A stretch of 64,000 bases of DNA from Lachnospiraceae bacterium G11 (GCA_900103495.1 FMWZ01000007.1:1-64000); one strand, 5' to 3'. Positions 1-8,083 are shown, counted from the first letter of the stretch. Notes: a model not told the origin generated them from the letters alone. A program made the numbers and translations.

Positions 1-217
<217 letters not shown>

Positions 218-282
218 AATGTTTGTTGATCCGGTCAAAATAGTCTGGCTATCTAAACCGAAAATTTACTAATTAAAGGTTT

Positions 283-345
283 TTGTTCTCTGAACAATTT
301 TTTAGGAATTGTTTCAGGGTTGCATTGTTGTTCATTTGTCAAGGT
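283..345 (-). promoter_or_regulatory. rRNA leader: boxA-like stretch and small hairpin
   Basis: The gene-free interval 218-538 is the rRNA leader plus promoter and the 3' flank of the neighbouring lipoprotein gene. In the leader, the minus strand at about 323-345 reads ACCTTGACAAATGAACAAC, which resembles the boxA-type antitermination signals of Firmicute rRNA leaders. At 283-297 there is a perfect TTGTTC-AGA-GAACAA hairpin. Both assignments rest on resemblance only. Confidence 0.35.
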
Positions 346-383
346 ACTGCGTCTTAAGCGGTGTCCCGCTCGCGACAATGACT

Positions 384-412
384 ACTATATCACCCTCAAA
401 TAATAATGTCAA
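384..412 (-). promoter_or_regulatory. rRNA operon promoter
   Basis: On the minus strand TTGACA (407-412) and TATAGT (384-389) are separated by exactly 17 bases, a near-consensus housekeeping promoter preceded by an AT-rich stretch. It lies about 170 bases upstream of the 16S start and faces it. This strength and position are typical of rrn promoters. Confidence 0.85.
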
Positions 413-463
413 CAATAATTTTCACTTTTTTTGAAAAAATTTTCAAAACCGGCCGGGTGTGTC

Positions 464-490
464 AAAAAAGCCCCGAAAATCGGGGCTTTT
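464..490 (-). terminator. Rho-independent terminator after the lipoprotein gene
   Basis: Inverted repeat AAAAGCCCCGA / TCGGGGCTTTT (466-476 with 480-490) followed on the minus strand by a run of T. It closes the lipoprotein gene at 539-1327 and insulates the rrn promoter from it. Confidence 0.9.
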
Positions 491-538
491 CCAAATCAAG
501 ATGTTTAAATTGTGTGTTCAAAATAACAAATTATTGGG

Positions 539-1327
539 TTAATCAAGTCGAGTTGTCGCAATTTTTGACTCACTTTGAATAGAAACCCCTACAGAAGAAA
601 TATCCGAGGATAAAACTTCATCTATTTGCGCTATCAGTACAAGAGATTCTGATTGTCCGCTTGCCAAAGTCCCTTTGAATGTACCAAGGTCATTAAGAAG
701 CAGTGACTGTTCAGCAAATTTGGTATTGCCACCGTTAACAGAAATAAGGAATGTTGCATTGGTGGCCATCATATCAATGTCCTTTGTCTCACCGCTCACG
801 TTGGTAAGATCAAAGTTTAAGATCAAAAGGTCCTTGCCTGTTGCCGCAGGCACTGAGAAGTATAATCCCTCTCCCGCTTCAGGATAAGAGTCCGGATGAA
901 CTTCATATCCCGTATATCTTATATTGACTCCGTCAAGCCCCAGGAACTCCTCCACATACACGGGAGCAGTTGTGCCTGTTCCGGTTGCATTGTCAACCGT
1001 GGGCGTATTCTCAAGAGCCTGTTTCTTCTCTTCCTTTTCTTTTTCCTTTAACGCCTTGGATTGTCTTGCATATACCTCAGCGTTAACTTTATTGTCCGCA
1101 AGAGTCTTTAATCTTGTAAGCTCTGCTTCCAGTTCTTTGTCGCTTAAGAGTCTGTTCTTATGGTGGGAATCATACTTCATAAGAATTCCCACTGCATACT
1201 GAGAGACCTCCTGCCTTTCCTCTTCAGTCAATGTAGGCATAGGATCCAGATCACATCCTGCAAAGGAAAATGCAAAGACAAGAGTTGCAACCAATATTTT
1301 GACAGGTAAAAATGATTTCTTCTTCAT
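539..1327 (-). CDS. Predicted lipoprotein of unknown function
   Basis: 262 residues. The N-terminus has a lysine cluster, a hydrophobic stretch and a lipobox ending AFSFAGC, so lipidation is expected at Cys25 and the protein should be anchored outside the membrane. Residues about 30-110 are charged and probably helical (a lysine/glutamate-rich coil), a Thr/Gly-rich linker follows, and the C-terminal ~140 residues are beta-rich with alternating hydrophobics, resembling DUF4352/DUF5067-like immunoglobulin-type domains of clostridial lipoproteins; that resemblance is my impression, not a search result. The start is supported by AAGGGA about 8 bases upstream. It has its own promoter inside the end of hflX and its own terminator, so it is monocistronic. 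Function not recognised. Confidence 0.8.
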   Translation of the reverse strand: MKKKSFLPVKILVATLVFAFSFAGCDLDPMPTLTEEERQEVSQYAVGILMKYDSHHKNRLLSDKELEAELTRLKTLADNKVNAEVYARQSKALKEKEKEEKKQALENTPTVDNATGTGTTAPVYVEEFLGLDGVNIRYTGYEVHPDSYPEAGEGLYFSVPAATGKDLLILNFDLTNVSGETKDIDMMATNATFLISVNGGNTKFAEQSLLLNDLGTFKGTLASGQSESLVLIAQIDEVLSSDISSVGVSIQSESKIATTRLD

Positions 1328-1364
1328 TTATATGTCCCTTCAAAAAATGATTAATAGCAAATTA

Positions 1365-1393
1365 AGTATATCATACCGATTCTTTCATCACAA
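1365..1393 (-). promoter_or_regulatory. Promoter of the lipoprotein gene
   Basis: TTGTGA (1388-1393), a 17-base spacer and TATACT (1365-1370) with an extended TG (TGATATACT). The -35 and spacer lie within the last codons of hflX. This would let the lipoprotein be transcribed independently of hflX. Confidence 0.55.
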
Positions 1394-2657
1394 GAAAGTC
1401 AGAATAACTCTTCTTCAATGCTTTGGAACAATTGGCTTTTACAAAAATACAGTCATCCCTGTACTCCGACTCGATTATGCGTCCTTTATTTCGCATAACA
1501 TTAAGGGCACTACCCATTGAGTAAGGCAGATTAAACTCGCACTCCTCATAATCCGAATACAGCTTCTCGCAAATGGCATTGGTAAGTCTTTCGATATCCC
1601 CTTTGTTTTTGGCGCTTATATATAAGGAATCATCGCTATCTTTATATATGCCAGGTTTCTTATCGCATTTGTTATATACATATATGGTAGGAATACCGCC
1701 GGCACCAATTTCATTAAGGGTCTCCTTGGTAACATTAATGTGCTGCTTAAAGTTCTCATCCGAGAAATCCACAACATGCAAAAGAAGATCCGCCTGCAAC
1801 ACTTCCGATAAAGTAGATTTAAAAGCTTCAACCAGCCCGTGGGGCAATTTATGTATGAATCCGACAGTATCTGACAGGAAAAAATCTTCCTTATCTTTAA
1901 TACTGATCTTTCTTACAGATGTATCCAGTGTTGCAAAAAGCATATCCTTCTCAAATACCTTTTTATCCTTAGCTTCACCGAAGCAATCTACCATACTGTT
2001 TAATATAGTAGATTTACCTGCGTTGGTGTAACCAACGAGAGCCACCTGTCTTATGCTGTCATTCTGTCTTTTCTTTCTCTGGGTCTCTTTATCCTTGGAT
2101 ACTTCTTTTAATTCTTTTCTCAAAACAGAAATGCGATGTTCAATGGCACGTCTGTCCAGCTCTATCTTCTTTTCACCTGCACCCTTGTTACTTCTGGAGC
2201 CGGAGCCGCCGCCCTGTCTTCCAAGATTCGTTCTCATTCCGGCAAGTCTAGGGAGCATATACTTAAGCCTTGCACTTTCAACCTGGAGCTTTGCCTCGTT
2301 GCTGCCGGCCCTTCTGTTAAAGATTTCAAGGATTAATCCGGTTCTGTCCATAACGGCAAGTCCAAGTTCATCCTGCAGATTCTTCATCTGCATTGGGCCT
2401 AAGGTGTTATCAAAAATAACCGTTTCAGCCTCCATATCTCTTGCAAACTCTTTAAGGAACTCAACCTTGCCTGCTCCCATGCATGTTGCTTTATTTATTT
2501 CCGAAACCGTTTGGGTGACAGCACCCATGACTTCCATGTCACAGGCCTTGGCCAGATCCTCCAGCTCTTCAAGGGAGAGCTCGAAGTTTTCGTCCTCACC
2601 TGTATCAACTCCTGCAAGAACAACTTTTTCTAATGTTCTGTCTTCATTAACTATCAA
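1371..2657 (-). CDS. hflX: Ribosome-associated GTPase HflX
   Basis: 428 residues, the usual HflX length. The N-terminal HflX domain (about 1-190) has the glycine-rich GGGSGSRSNKGAGEKK stretch leading to the helical linker; the G domain follows with G1 VALVGYTNAGKS, G3 DTVGF and G4 NKCD. HflX binds the 50S/70S ribosome and in several bacteria splits stalled or stress-arrested ribosomes. The start is a TTG with GGAAG upstream; no better in-frame start is seen. It sits 6 bases after the histidine kinase gene and is the last gene of the cluster that includes the OhrR and glutathione peroxidase genes, which fits a stress-recovery role (inference). Confidence 0.95.
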   Translation of the reverse strand: MIVNEDRTLEKVVLAGVDTGEDENFELSLEELEDLAKACDMEVMGAVTQTVSEINKATCMGAGKVEFLKEFARDMEAETVIFDNTLGPMQMKNLQDELGLAVMDRTGLILEIFNRRAGSNEAKLQVESARLKYMLPRLAGMRTNLGRQGGGSGSRSNKGAGEKKIELDRRAIEHRISVLRKELKEVSKDKETQRKKRQNDSIRQVALVGYTNAGKSTILNSMVDCFGEAKDKKVFEKDMLFATLDTSVRKISIKDKEDFFLSDTVGFIHKLPHGLVEAFKSTLSEVLQADLLLHVVDFSDENFKQHINVTKETLNEIGAGGIPTIYVYNKCDKKPGIYKDSDDSLYISAKNKGDIERLTNAICEKLYSDYEECEFNLPYSMGSALNVMRNKGRIIESEYRDDCIFVKANCSKALKKSYSDFLVMKESV

Positions 2658-2663
2658 ATTCTT

Positions 2664-4145
2664 TTATCTTCCTTCCGAACCGTTAATGCACTGAAGTTCA
2701 AAGTAGAACTCCACGGCATTTTCATAATTAATCACACCGTAGGGCTTATCCATGGCCTCCATTATGGCCTTTACTATTGATAGCCCAACGCCACTGCCAC
2801 CATACTCTCTGGTTCTTGCTTTGTCAACCTTATAAAACTTCTCCCAAATATGGGGCAGACTGTCCTCGGGAATGGGGTCCCCGGAGTTGACAACGGAAAT
2901 CCTTACATTTCCGTTCATAAGCCTTGCAGCTTTTATTTCTATTTTCTTATCATATTTCGAATGGTTTACCGCATTGGTAAAATAGTTGGCCAGAACCTCC
3001 TCTGTCATGAACTCATCTGCCAGAACAACGCAGGGTTCAGTACAGTTATTAATTACCTTTATGCCATTTTGTTCCACAAGCACATCGGTTTTGACAAGAT
3101 AGTTCCTTATCAGTTCAGAAAGATCGAATTCCACGGGATTAAGAATATCGGCCCCGTTCTCCAGTTCATTCAGGTTAAGAAGTTTCTTAACCATTTCATT
3201 CATCTTCGAGGCTTCGTCAATAATTACGTCACAGTATGTATTCCTGCTTTCCTCATCCTCATTGACATTTTCCTTTAAGCCCTCGGCATAACCCTGAATC
3301 AATGCTATGGGAGTTTTCAGTTCATGAGTGACATTTGAAAGGAACTCCCGGCGCATCTCATCGATCTTCTCTTTCTCTTCAATGTCCTTCTTTAATTCGG
3401 TAATGGTTCTCTCCAGAGTGGCTGACATCTTATTAATGTTTTCTCCGAGAGTAGATATTTCGTTTTTACCCTCTCCTTCATACTTGGCGGTGAAATCCAG
3501 ATTGGTCATCCTTTCGGAGATATCTGTAAGATTCCTTATGGGGCCCGTAATTTTACCGGTGGCAAAATAAATAATCAGTCCTCCGAGAATCGCAGTCAAA
3601 AGACCTGTTATGGCCAGGAATCTGTTGGCGGTATTTACGCTCTCCTTAATACTCTCCACAGAGCTTCGAAGCATAAAGAAATGCTCCGTATCAAACATGC
3701 CCCACATCTGAAGATAATTAAGTTCCGATCTGGCATCGGGCACATTCTGGAGAATATAGTACTCAGTTTTATCCTCATTCTCGTAAATCTCAATCTCTTC
3801 TTCCGGATGTCTTTGCTCAAATATGCTCTGGTACAAAACAGACTGCATGAACTCCTTCTCAGCGCCAACGCAGATGGTAATTCTGGAATCCATATCCATA
3901 ACCAGGAGGCTTAAATTATACTTGATGCAGATGGCATTTAAATCTCTGCCAAAAGCGTCTGTTTCCAAATCCCCCTCCTTTGCCGCTTCCTTTAGGGCAT
4001 CATAGGCTTCGTGGATTGCTTTAATCTTCCTGGATATATAGTATTTTTCAAGATAAAAAGAGTTGATGATAAAGCACAACAAGATTGTGCCAAACATCAA
4101 CCCTATAAATATTCCGGCAAACTGCCTCTTTATTGAATGTTTCAA
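2664..4145 (-). CDS. Sensor histidine kinase (HAMP-HisKA-HATPase)
   Basis: 493 residues. One membrane segment near residues 9-28, an extracellular sensing region to about 170, a second membrane segment near 178-195, HAMP, then a HisKA domain with His274 in FLSNVTHELKTP, and a HATPase_c domain with N box (NYFTNAVNH) and G box (GGSGVGLSIV). It phosphorylates a response regulator, presumably the OmpR-type one at 6396-7070, which lies three genes away in the same transcription direction. The start is TTG with GAGG 7 bases upstream; the gene begins right after the exporter stop codon. The signal sensed is unknown. The layout suggests the kinase answers envelope or oxidative/metal stress (inference). 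Confidence 0.92.
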   Translation of the reverse strand: MKHSIKRQFAGIFIGLMFGTILLCFIINSFYLEKYYISRKIKAIHEAYDALKEAAKEGDLETDAFGRDLNAICIKYNLSLLVMDMDSRITICVGAEKEFMQSVLYQSIFEQRHPEEEIEIYENEDKTEYYILQNVPDARSELNYLQMWGMFDTEHFFMLRSSVESIKESVNTANRFLAITGLLTAILGGLIIYFATGKITGPIRNLTDISERMTNLDFTAKYEGEGKNEISTLGENINKMSATLERTITELKKDIEEKEKIDEMRREFLSNVTHELKTPIALIQGYAEGLKENVNEDEESRNTYCDVIIDEASKMNEMVKKLLNLNELENGADILNPVEFDLSELIRNYLVKTDVLVEQNGIKVINNCTEPCVVLADEFMTEEVLANYFTNAVNHSKYDKKIEIKAARLMNGNVRISVVNSGDPIPEDSLPHIWEKFYKVDKARTREYGGSGVGLSIVKAIMEAMDKPYGVINYENAVEFYFELQCINGSEGR

Positions 4146-4148
4146 AAT

Positions 4149-5297
4149 CTAGCCTCGATTCAGGCCGCCAAAATCAATATCCATGGCGACTATAAAATCA
4201 TAATCGGGAAAAGTCTCCTTTAAATCATGAAGTATCCCTTCATAAACTGCATTTCTACTGGGGGCATCAAAGCTCACCACCACATCGAAACGCATATATT
4301 TCTCTTCCTCATCAAGGTAAAAGCCATGCATCTGGAGAACATGTTCCTGAGCAAGGACGACTTTCTTAACCTTTTCCTTGATAGCGATTATTCGTTCGTC
4401 ACCTGTATTAAAAGAATAAACTCCTACTGCCGTAAGCAGAACATTGTACTTTGTGTATATTTCGTTTGTTATGTCTCTGGTAAGCTTATCAAGTTTCTCC
4501 GCAGACAAGGTGTCTGGAACTTCAATATGTACGGAACCGTTATATGTGTCCGGGCCGTAATTGTGAAGCACCAGATCATAGGCTCCGGAAACCTCCGGGA
4601 AACCTGCAATTGTTTTCTTGATATTTGTAATAAGGGAGATTTCGCCGGGTTCACCAAGAATCTCGGAAATGGTCTCCTTAATCATATCTGCGCCGGACTT
4701 AATAATTACGAGGGATATAATGGCACCAAGCCATGCTTCCAAAGAAACGTCCGTGAAGATGAAAATCAAAGCTGCAATAATGGTTCCTGCGGAAATAACC
4801 GAATCAAGAAGTGCATCCTTACCGGAATTTATAAGAGAGTCCGAGTTAACCTGCTCTCCTTTGCCCTTAACGTATTTCCCAAGAAATATCTTTACAAACA
4901 CAGCTGCAAAAACTATCACAAGGGATGCCGAAGAATAATCCGGTGTGGTTGGATTAATGATTTTCTTAACCGATTCTGTAAAGGATGTTATTCCGGCATA
5001 GAGAACAATCAGCGATATAATCATGGCGCTCAGATACTCAATTCTGCCGTATCCGAATGGATGCTTTCTGTCCGGTTCCTTTGATGCAAGCTTTGCTCCG
5101 ATAATTGAGATGAGTGAGCTTAAGGCGTCAGAAGTATTATTTACAGCATCCATTACAATTGCAATGGACCCTGATACCAATCCTATTACTGCCTTAAAAC
5201 CGGCAAGCAAAAGATTAACAATTATCCCGATAATACCAGTTTGGACAATTATTTTTTCTCTTGCTTTCTCGTTTCCGGTAAACTCATTAACACTCAT
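4149..5297 (-). CDS. Cation diffusion facilitator, MntE-like (predicted Mn2+ exporter)
   Basis: 382 residues; six membrane segments in the N-terminal ~215 residues followed by a cytoplasmic CDF dimerisation domain. The conserved HPFGYGRIEYLSA follows helix 2. The transport-site residues read Asn53-x3-Asp57 in helix 2 (NNTSD) and Asp161-x3-Asp165 in helix 5 (DALLD). This Asn-Asp-Asp-Asp set is that of Streptococcus pneumoniae MntE, whereas zinc exporters usually carry His-x3-Asp. I therefore predict Mn2+ (possibly Fe2+) efflux. The ATG overlaps the ohrR stop (ATGA) and is preceded by GGGGAT. The C-terminal domain is longer than in many CDFs, with an extra segment after residue 300. Substrate choice is an inference. 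Confidence 0.85.
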   Translation of the reverse strand: MSVNEFTGNEKAREKIIVQTGIIGIIVNLLLAGFKAVIGLVSGSIAIVMDAVNNTSDALSSLISIIGAKLASKEPDRKHPFGYGRIEYLSAMIISLIVLYAGITSFTESVKKIINPTTPDYSSASLVIVFAAVFVKIFLGKYVKGKGEQVNSDSLINSGKDALLDSVISAGTIIAALIFIFTDVSLEAWLGAIISLVIIKSGADMIKETISEILGEPGEISLITNIKKTIAGFPEVSGAYDLVLHNYGPDTYNGSVHIEVPDTLSAEKLDKLTRDITNEIYTKYNVLLTAVGVYSFNTGDERIIAIKEKVKKVVLAQEHVLQMHGFYLDEEEKYMRFDVVVSFDAPSRNAVYEGILHDLKETFPDYDFIVAMDIDFGGLNRG

Positions 5298-5743
5298 TTT
5301 TTATCCCCGTCCTGATTCTCCAGTATTTTATATAGAATTCTATACAAATCTGTGGCGTCTTCCTTATTGAGGGGTGTAACCGTTTCCGCAATCTTATAGG
5401 GAATATCCTTGCACTTTTCCTTGAGAGCTTCTCCTTCAGGTGTAAGTGAAATCTGAGTTACTCTTTCATCCTCTTTAAGACGTGTTCTCTTGACGTAACC
5501 TTTATCGGCCATCTTCTTAAGAAGAGGTGTCAATGTGCCTTCATCAAGGAATAGCTTCTTTCCGAGTTCACCTACTGTTGAACTGCCTTCTTCCCACAAC
5601 ACAAGGAAAACGATGTATTGGGTATATGTTAATCCCAAAGGCTTAAGGAAGGGTGTATAGGAGTTCACAATCTTCCTTGAGCATGCATATAAGGGAAAGC
5701 ATAGCTGAATTTTAAGTCTCAGTTGTTCGTAGGTATCTGCCAT
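5294..5743 (-). CDS. ohrR: MarR-family peroxide sensor/repressor, OhrR type
   Basis: 149 residues from the ATG at 5741-5743, which has GGAGGAAG just upstream; a longer reading from TTG at 5755 would place the ribosome-binding site inside the gene and is rejected. With this start the sequence LCFPLYACSRK puts a cysteine at residue 15, exactly the peroxidatic Cys15 of Bacillus subtilis OhrR, and Leu-Cys-Phe-x-Leu-Tyr is the family hallmark. The winged helix follows (TVGELGKKLFLDEGTLTPLL, DERV wing). A second cysteine at residue 20 could form a resolving partner. OhrR releases DNA when Cys15 is oxidised by organic peroxide. It lies between the glutathione peroxidase and the exporter genes, which are its likely targets. 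Confidence 0.9.
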   Translation of the reverse strand: MADTYEQLRLKIQLCFPLYACSRKIVNSYTPFLKPLGLTYTQYIVFLVLWEEGSSTVGELGKKLFLDEGTLTPLLKKMADKGYVKRTRLKEDERVTQISLTPEGEALKEKCKDIPYKIAETVTPLNKEDATDLYRILYKILENQDGDKK

Positions 5744-5780
5744 TTCTTCCTCCAAAAATCAATTTCTGTTACCTATTATA

Positions 5781-6323
5781 CTACAATAATGACTCAACGC
5801 ACTTACTAACTTCGGACATTTTCATGCTGGGCTCAAAACGGGCAACCACATTTCCTTTTCTGTCCACAACGAACTTGGTAAAGTTCCACTTGATATCAGG
5901 ATTATTCTTGTAATCCTTGTCGATTTTCTTAAGCATTGCGCTCATGGCAAGAGCTGTGGGGCCCTTTCCGAAACCTTCAAATCCCTTCTCGTCCTTGAGA
6001 AATCTGAATAAGGGCAATTCATTCTCGCCGTTTACATCAGACTTCTTCATCTGAGGGAATTTTGTATTGTACTTCAGACTGCAGAATTCATGAATTTCTT
6101 CATCCGTTCCGGGGGTTTGACCTGCAAACTGATTACAGGGAACATCTACTATCTCAAATCCTCTGTCATGAAACTTCTCGTACATTTCCTCTAAATCTTT
6201 ATAATGAGGAGTAAATCCACAACCGGTAGCCGTATTAACAACCAATACAACCTTTCCTTCAAAATCCTTCATTGATACTTCTGATCCATCGGGTGCTAAA
6301 ACACTATAATCATAGAAACTCAT
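5781..6323 (-). CDS. Glutathione peroxidase family thiol peroxidase (Cys type)
   Basis: 180 residues, thioredoxin fold. The active-site motif NTATGCGFT carries Cys35 in place of selenocysteine, with the conserved Gln of NQFAGQ and the Trp-Asn of WNFTKF completing the catalytic set. Bacterial members usually reduce peroxides using thioredoxin rather than glutathione. The ATG is preceded by AAAGGAGG. The gene follows the response regulator after 72 bases holding a candidate promoter with a dyad, and precedes ohrR by 37 bases, which makes peroxide induction through OhrR the simplest reading (inference). Confidence 0.93.
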   Translation of the reverse strand: MSFYDYSVLAPDGSEVSMKDFEGKVVLVVNTATGCGFTPHYKDLEEMYEKFHDRGFEIVDVPCNQFAGQTPGTDEEIHEFCSLKYNTKFPQMKKSDVNGENELPLFRFLKDEKGFEGFGKGPTALAMSAMLKKIDKDYKNNPDIKWNFTKFVVDRKGNVVARFEPSMKMSEVSKCVESLL

Positions 6324-6369
6324 ATTAATCCTCCTTTAGTCTGGTTGATGTTTTGAATTTTGTCAAATT

Positions 6370-6399
6370 ATATTTTATCAAATATATCCCAAATGTCAA
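6370..6399 (-). promoter_or_regulatory. Candidate promoter and operator of the peroxidase-ohrR unit
   Basis: TTGACA (6394-6399) overlaps the stop codon of the response regulator and is followed after 16 bases by TAAAAT (6372-6377). Over the -10 lies an inverted repeat ATATTT-GATA-AAATAT (6370-6385). The AT-rich dyad could be an OhrR or PerR site; it does not match the TACAATT-AATTGTA OhrR box closely. Confidence 0.45.
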
Positions 6400-7070
6400 G
6401 CATCAAATTTATAACCCATTCCCCAAATGGTACTAATAAGGTTTCCCTTCTCTCCCAACTTGCTTCGAAGCTTTTTAACGTGGGTATCAATGGTTCTGGC
6501 ATCGCCGAAATAATCATAGTCCCACACATTGTTTAGAATCTTCTCCCTGGAAAGGGCTATCCCTTTGTTGGCCATAAAGAAAGTTAAAAGTTCAAATTCT
6601 TTATAACTTAATTCCACCTCCACACCATCCACCGTTACGGTATGGGCAGATTTGTCTACAACGATGCCTCCCAATTCAATTTTCTCATCTCCCCCATCTG
6701 CCGAGGTTCTTCTAAGAATCGCTGCAATTCTGGCCACCAGTATCTTTGGGCTGAAGGGCTTTGAAATATACTCATCAACTCCCAGATTAAATCCAAGAAG
6801 TTCATCCCGCTCTTCTGACTTTGCTGTAAGCATAATAATCGGGACTTTTGAGTTACTTCTGATTTCTTTGCAGACTTCCCAGCCGTCAAGCTTCGGCATC
6901 ATCACATCCAAAACTATAAGGTCGGTATCACTGTTGGCATAAAAAACATCCAATGCCTCCTGACCGTCTCCGGCTTCCAAAACAGTATAACCGTCTTTCA
7001 CAAGGAAATCCTTAACCAGTTTTCTCATTCTGGATTCATCATCTACAACCAATATCTTTTTATTGTTCAA
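6396..7070 (-). CDS. OmpR-family response regulator
   Basis: 224 residues. The receiver domain has the acidic pair Asp10-Asp11, phospho-acceptor Asp55 (VLDVMMPKLDG), Thr of MLTAKS and Lys of SKPF. The C-terminal winged helix (about 130-224) has the RTIDTHVKKLRSKL recognition helix and the terminal WGMGYKF. The start is TTG with AAGAAGG about 10 bases upstream. It is transcribed ahead of the peroxidase, ohrR, exporter and kinase genes, so its cognate kinase is probably the one at 2664-4145. Having three metal/redox genes between the regulator and kinase is unusual and suggests they are part of the regulon. Confidence 0.94.
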   Translation of the reverse strand: MNNKKILVVDDESRMRKLVKDFLVKDGYTVLEAGDGQEALDVFYANSDTDLIVLDVMMPKLDGWEVCKEIRSNSKVPIIMLTAKSEERDELLGFNLGVDEYISKPFSPKILVARIAAILRRTSADGGDEKIELGGIVVDKSAHTVTVDGVEVELSYKEFELLTFFMANKGIALSREKILNNVWDYDYFGDARTIDTHVKKLRSKLGEKGNLISTIWGMGYKFDA

Positions 7071-7090
7071 AATTAATCAACCTTCTTATA

Positions 7091-7642
7091 TCAGTTTCTT
7101 ATAAGTTCAAGTTCTTTCTCTTTAATGGCTTTTTCTCTGTCATTAAGTTCCTGTTCCCATGCAGAGTATCTGTTTTGAATGGCAGTCTCATAATTTAAAA
7201 TGTTGGGATTGTCACTCTTAATGGTAATCACAAACATAACTATAACGGCAACCAGAAGAACCACATTCATTATAAGAGATATTTTGTGATTTGTACGAAG
7301 CTTCTCCTGTTTTTGTTTAAACATCTCATTTTGCTTCTCCGAAACTGTCTGAGGCCTGAGTCGTTGATCAAAATTGGCCTGCACAAAAACCGGAAGCAAT
7401 TCGTCAGGGTTGGCTCCGCCCTTGATCAGGGCATTATAAAGGTCCTGCATGAACGCAAGCCCGATGGGGGTTCTAAACAAACGCTCCTTATTGGACTTCT
7501 CATACAGGGCTTTAACTTTATCAAATGAGCTCATATCCATATGGGACTTGATATAAGCCACCTGCTTCTTTTCCTTCGCCGCTCTTTCAGCGTCTTCTTT
7601 TGTGACAAAAACAAATGCATCTACTTGAAATTCTTTATTCAT
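7091..7642 (-). CDS. Single-pass membrane protein of unknown function
   Basis: 183 residues with ATG preceded by AGGGAGAG. No known domain recognised. The N-terminal ~115 residues are soluble, mixed and basic; one hydrophobic segment lies near 122-141 (SLIMNVVLLVAVIVMFVIT), and the C-terminal ~35 residues are a highly charged helix ending ELNDREKAIKEKELELIRN that looks like a short coiled coil. It probably sits in the membrane with the soluble part in the cytoplasm. It is 20 bases upstream of the response regulator gene and likely co-transcribed. Function not assigned. Confidence 0.7.
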   Translation of the reverse strand: MNKEFQVDAFVFVTKEDAERAAKEKKQVAYIKSHMDMSSFDKVKALYEKSNKERLFRTPIGLAFMQDLYNALIKGGANPDELLPVFVQANFDQRLRPQTVSEKQNEMFKQKQEKLRTNHKISLIMNVVLLVAVIVMFVITIKSDNPNILNYETAIQNRYSAWEQELNDREKAIKEKELELIRN

Positions 7643-7665
7643 AACTCTCCCTTATATCTTTTGTT

Positions 7666-7695
7666 AAGTAATAAGCGCCGCTTATAAAGCGGCGC
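7666..7695 (-). terminator. Hairpin terminator after the CheY-like gene
   Basis: GCGCCGCTT / AAGCGGCGC stem (7675-7683 with 7687-7695, loop ATA), followed on the minus strand by TTATTACTT. It ends the CheY-like gene and separates it from the following cluster. Confidence 0.7.
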
Positions 7696-7702
7696 CTCAT
7701 GA

Positions 7703-8071
7703 CTACTTTGCTGTAAAACCTTTCACAATCTTCTCAATTTTGTTGGCATCGAATGGTTTCGGCAAGAACATGTCTGCTCCGCTTTCCAACGCTTTCTTCT
7801 GGATGGCAAGATTATTATGTGCAGAACATATTACAATCTTTAAATCAGGATACTTTGCTTTCAGGGAACTGGTTATTTCAATTCCGTTCTGATTGGGCAT
7901 TACCACATCCATAAAAACAACCTGGGGTGCAAATTTTTCTATTTTTTCCAACATCTCTGCACCATCGGCCGCCTGCATAACCTCGTATCCATCTTCCAGC
8001 AATATATCTTCAATTAATTCGCGCATATAAACTGAATCATCTACAACCATTATCCTGGCTTTGTCTTTCAT
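7703..8071 (-). CDS. Stand-alone CheY-like response regulator
   Basis: 122 residues from the ATG at 8069-8071, which has GGGAGGAG directly upstream; a longer form starting at 8098 would swallow that site and part of a repeat, so it is rejected. A receiver domain only: Asp11-Asp12, phospho-acceptor Asp55 (VFMDVVMP), Ser of CSAHN and Lys of PKPF. There is no output domain, so it must act by binding a partner. It follows the hybrid kinase gene but has its own promoter and terminator. A chemotaxis or phosphorelay role is possible; a cheR gene lies far away at 56.5 kb. Confidence 0.92.
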   Translation of the reverse strand: MKDKARIMVVDDSVYMRELIEDILLEDGYEVMQAADGAEMLEKIEKFAPQVVFMDVVMPNQNGIEITSSLKAKYPDLKIVICSAHNNLAIQKKALESGADMFLPKPFDANKIEKIVKGFTAK

Positions 8072-8083
8072 GGTCTCCTCCCT

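Noticed and set aside
337-342. Second TTGACA in the rRNA leader as another promoter
   Set aside because: No -10 at a suitable distance; better explained as part of the boxA-like stretch.
2053-2694. 213-codon plus-strand frame opposite hflX
   Set aside because: Serine/leucine-rich antisense shadow of a conserved GTPase gene.
4227-5084. 285-codon plus-strand frame opposite the CDF exporter gene
   Set aside because: Antisense shadow of a well-supported gene; composition is unlike a normal protein and there is no ribosome-binding site.
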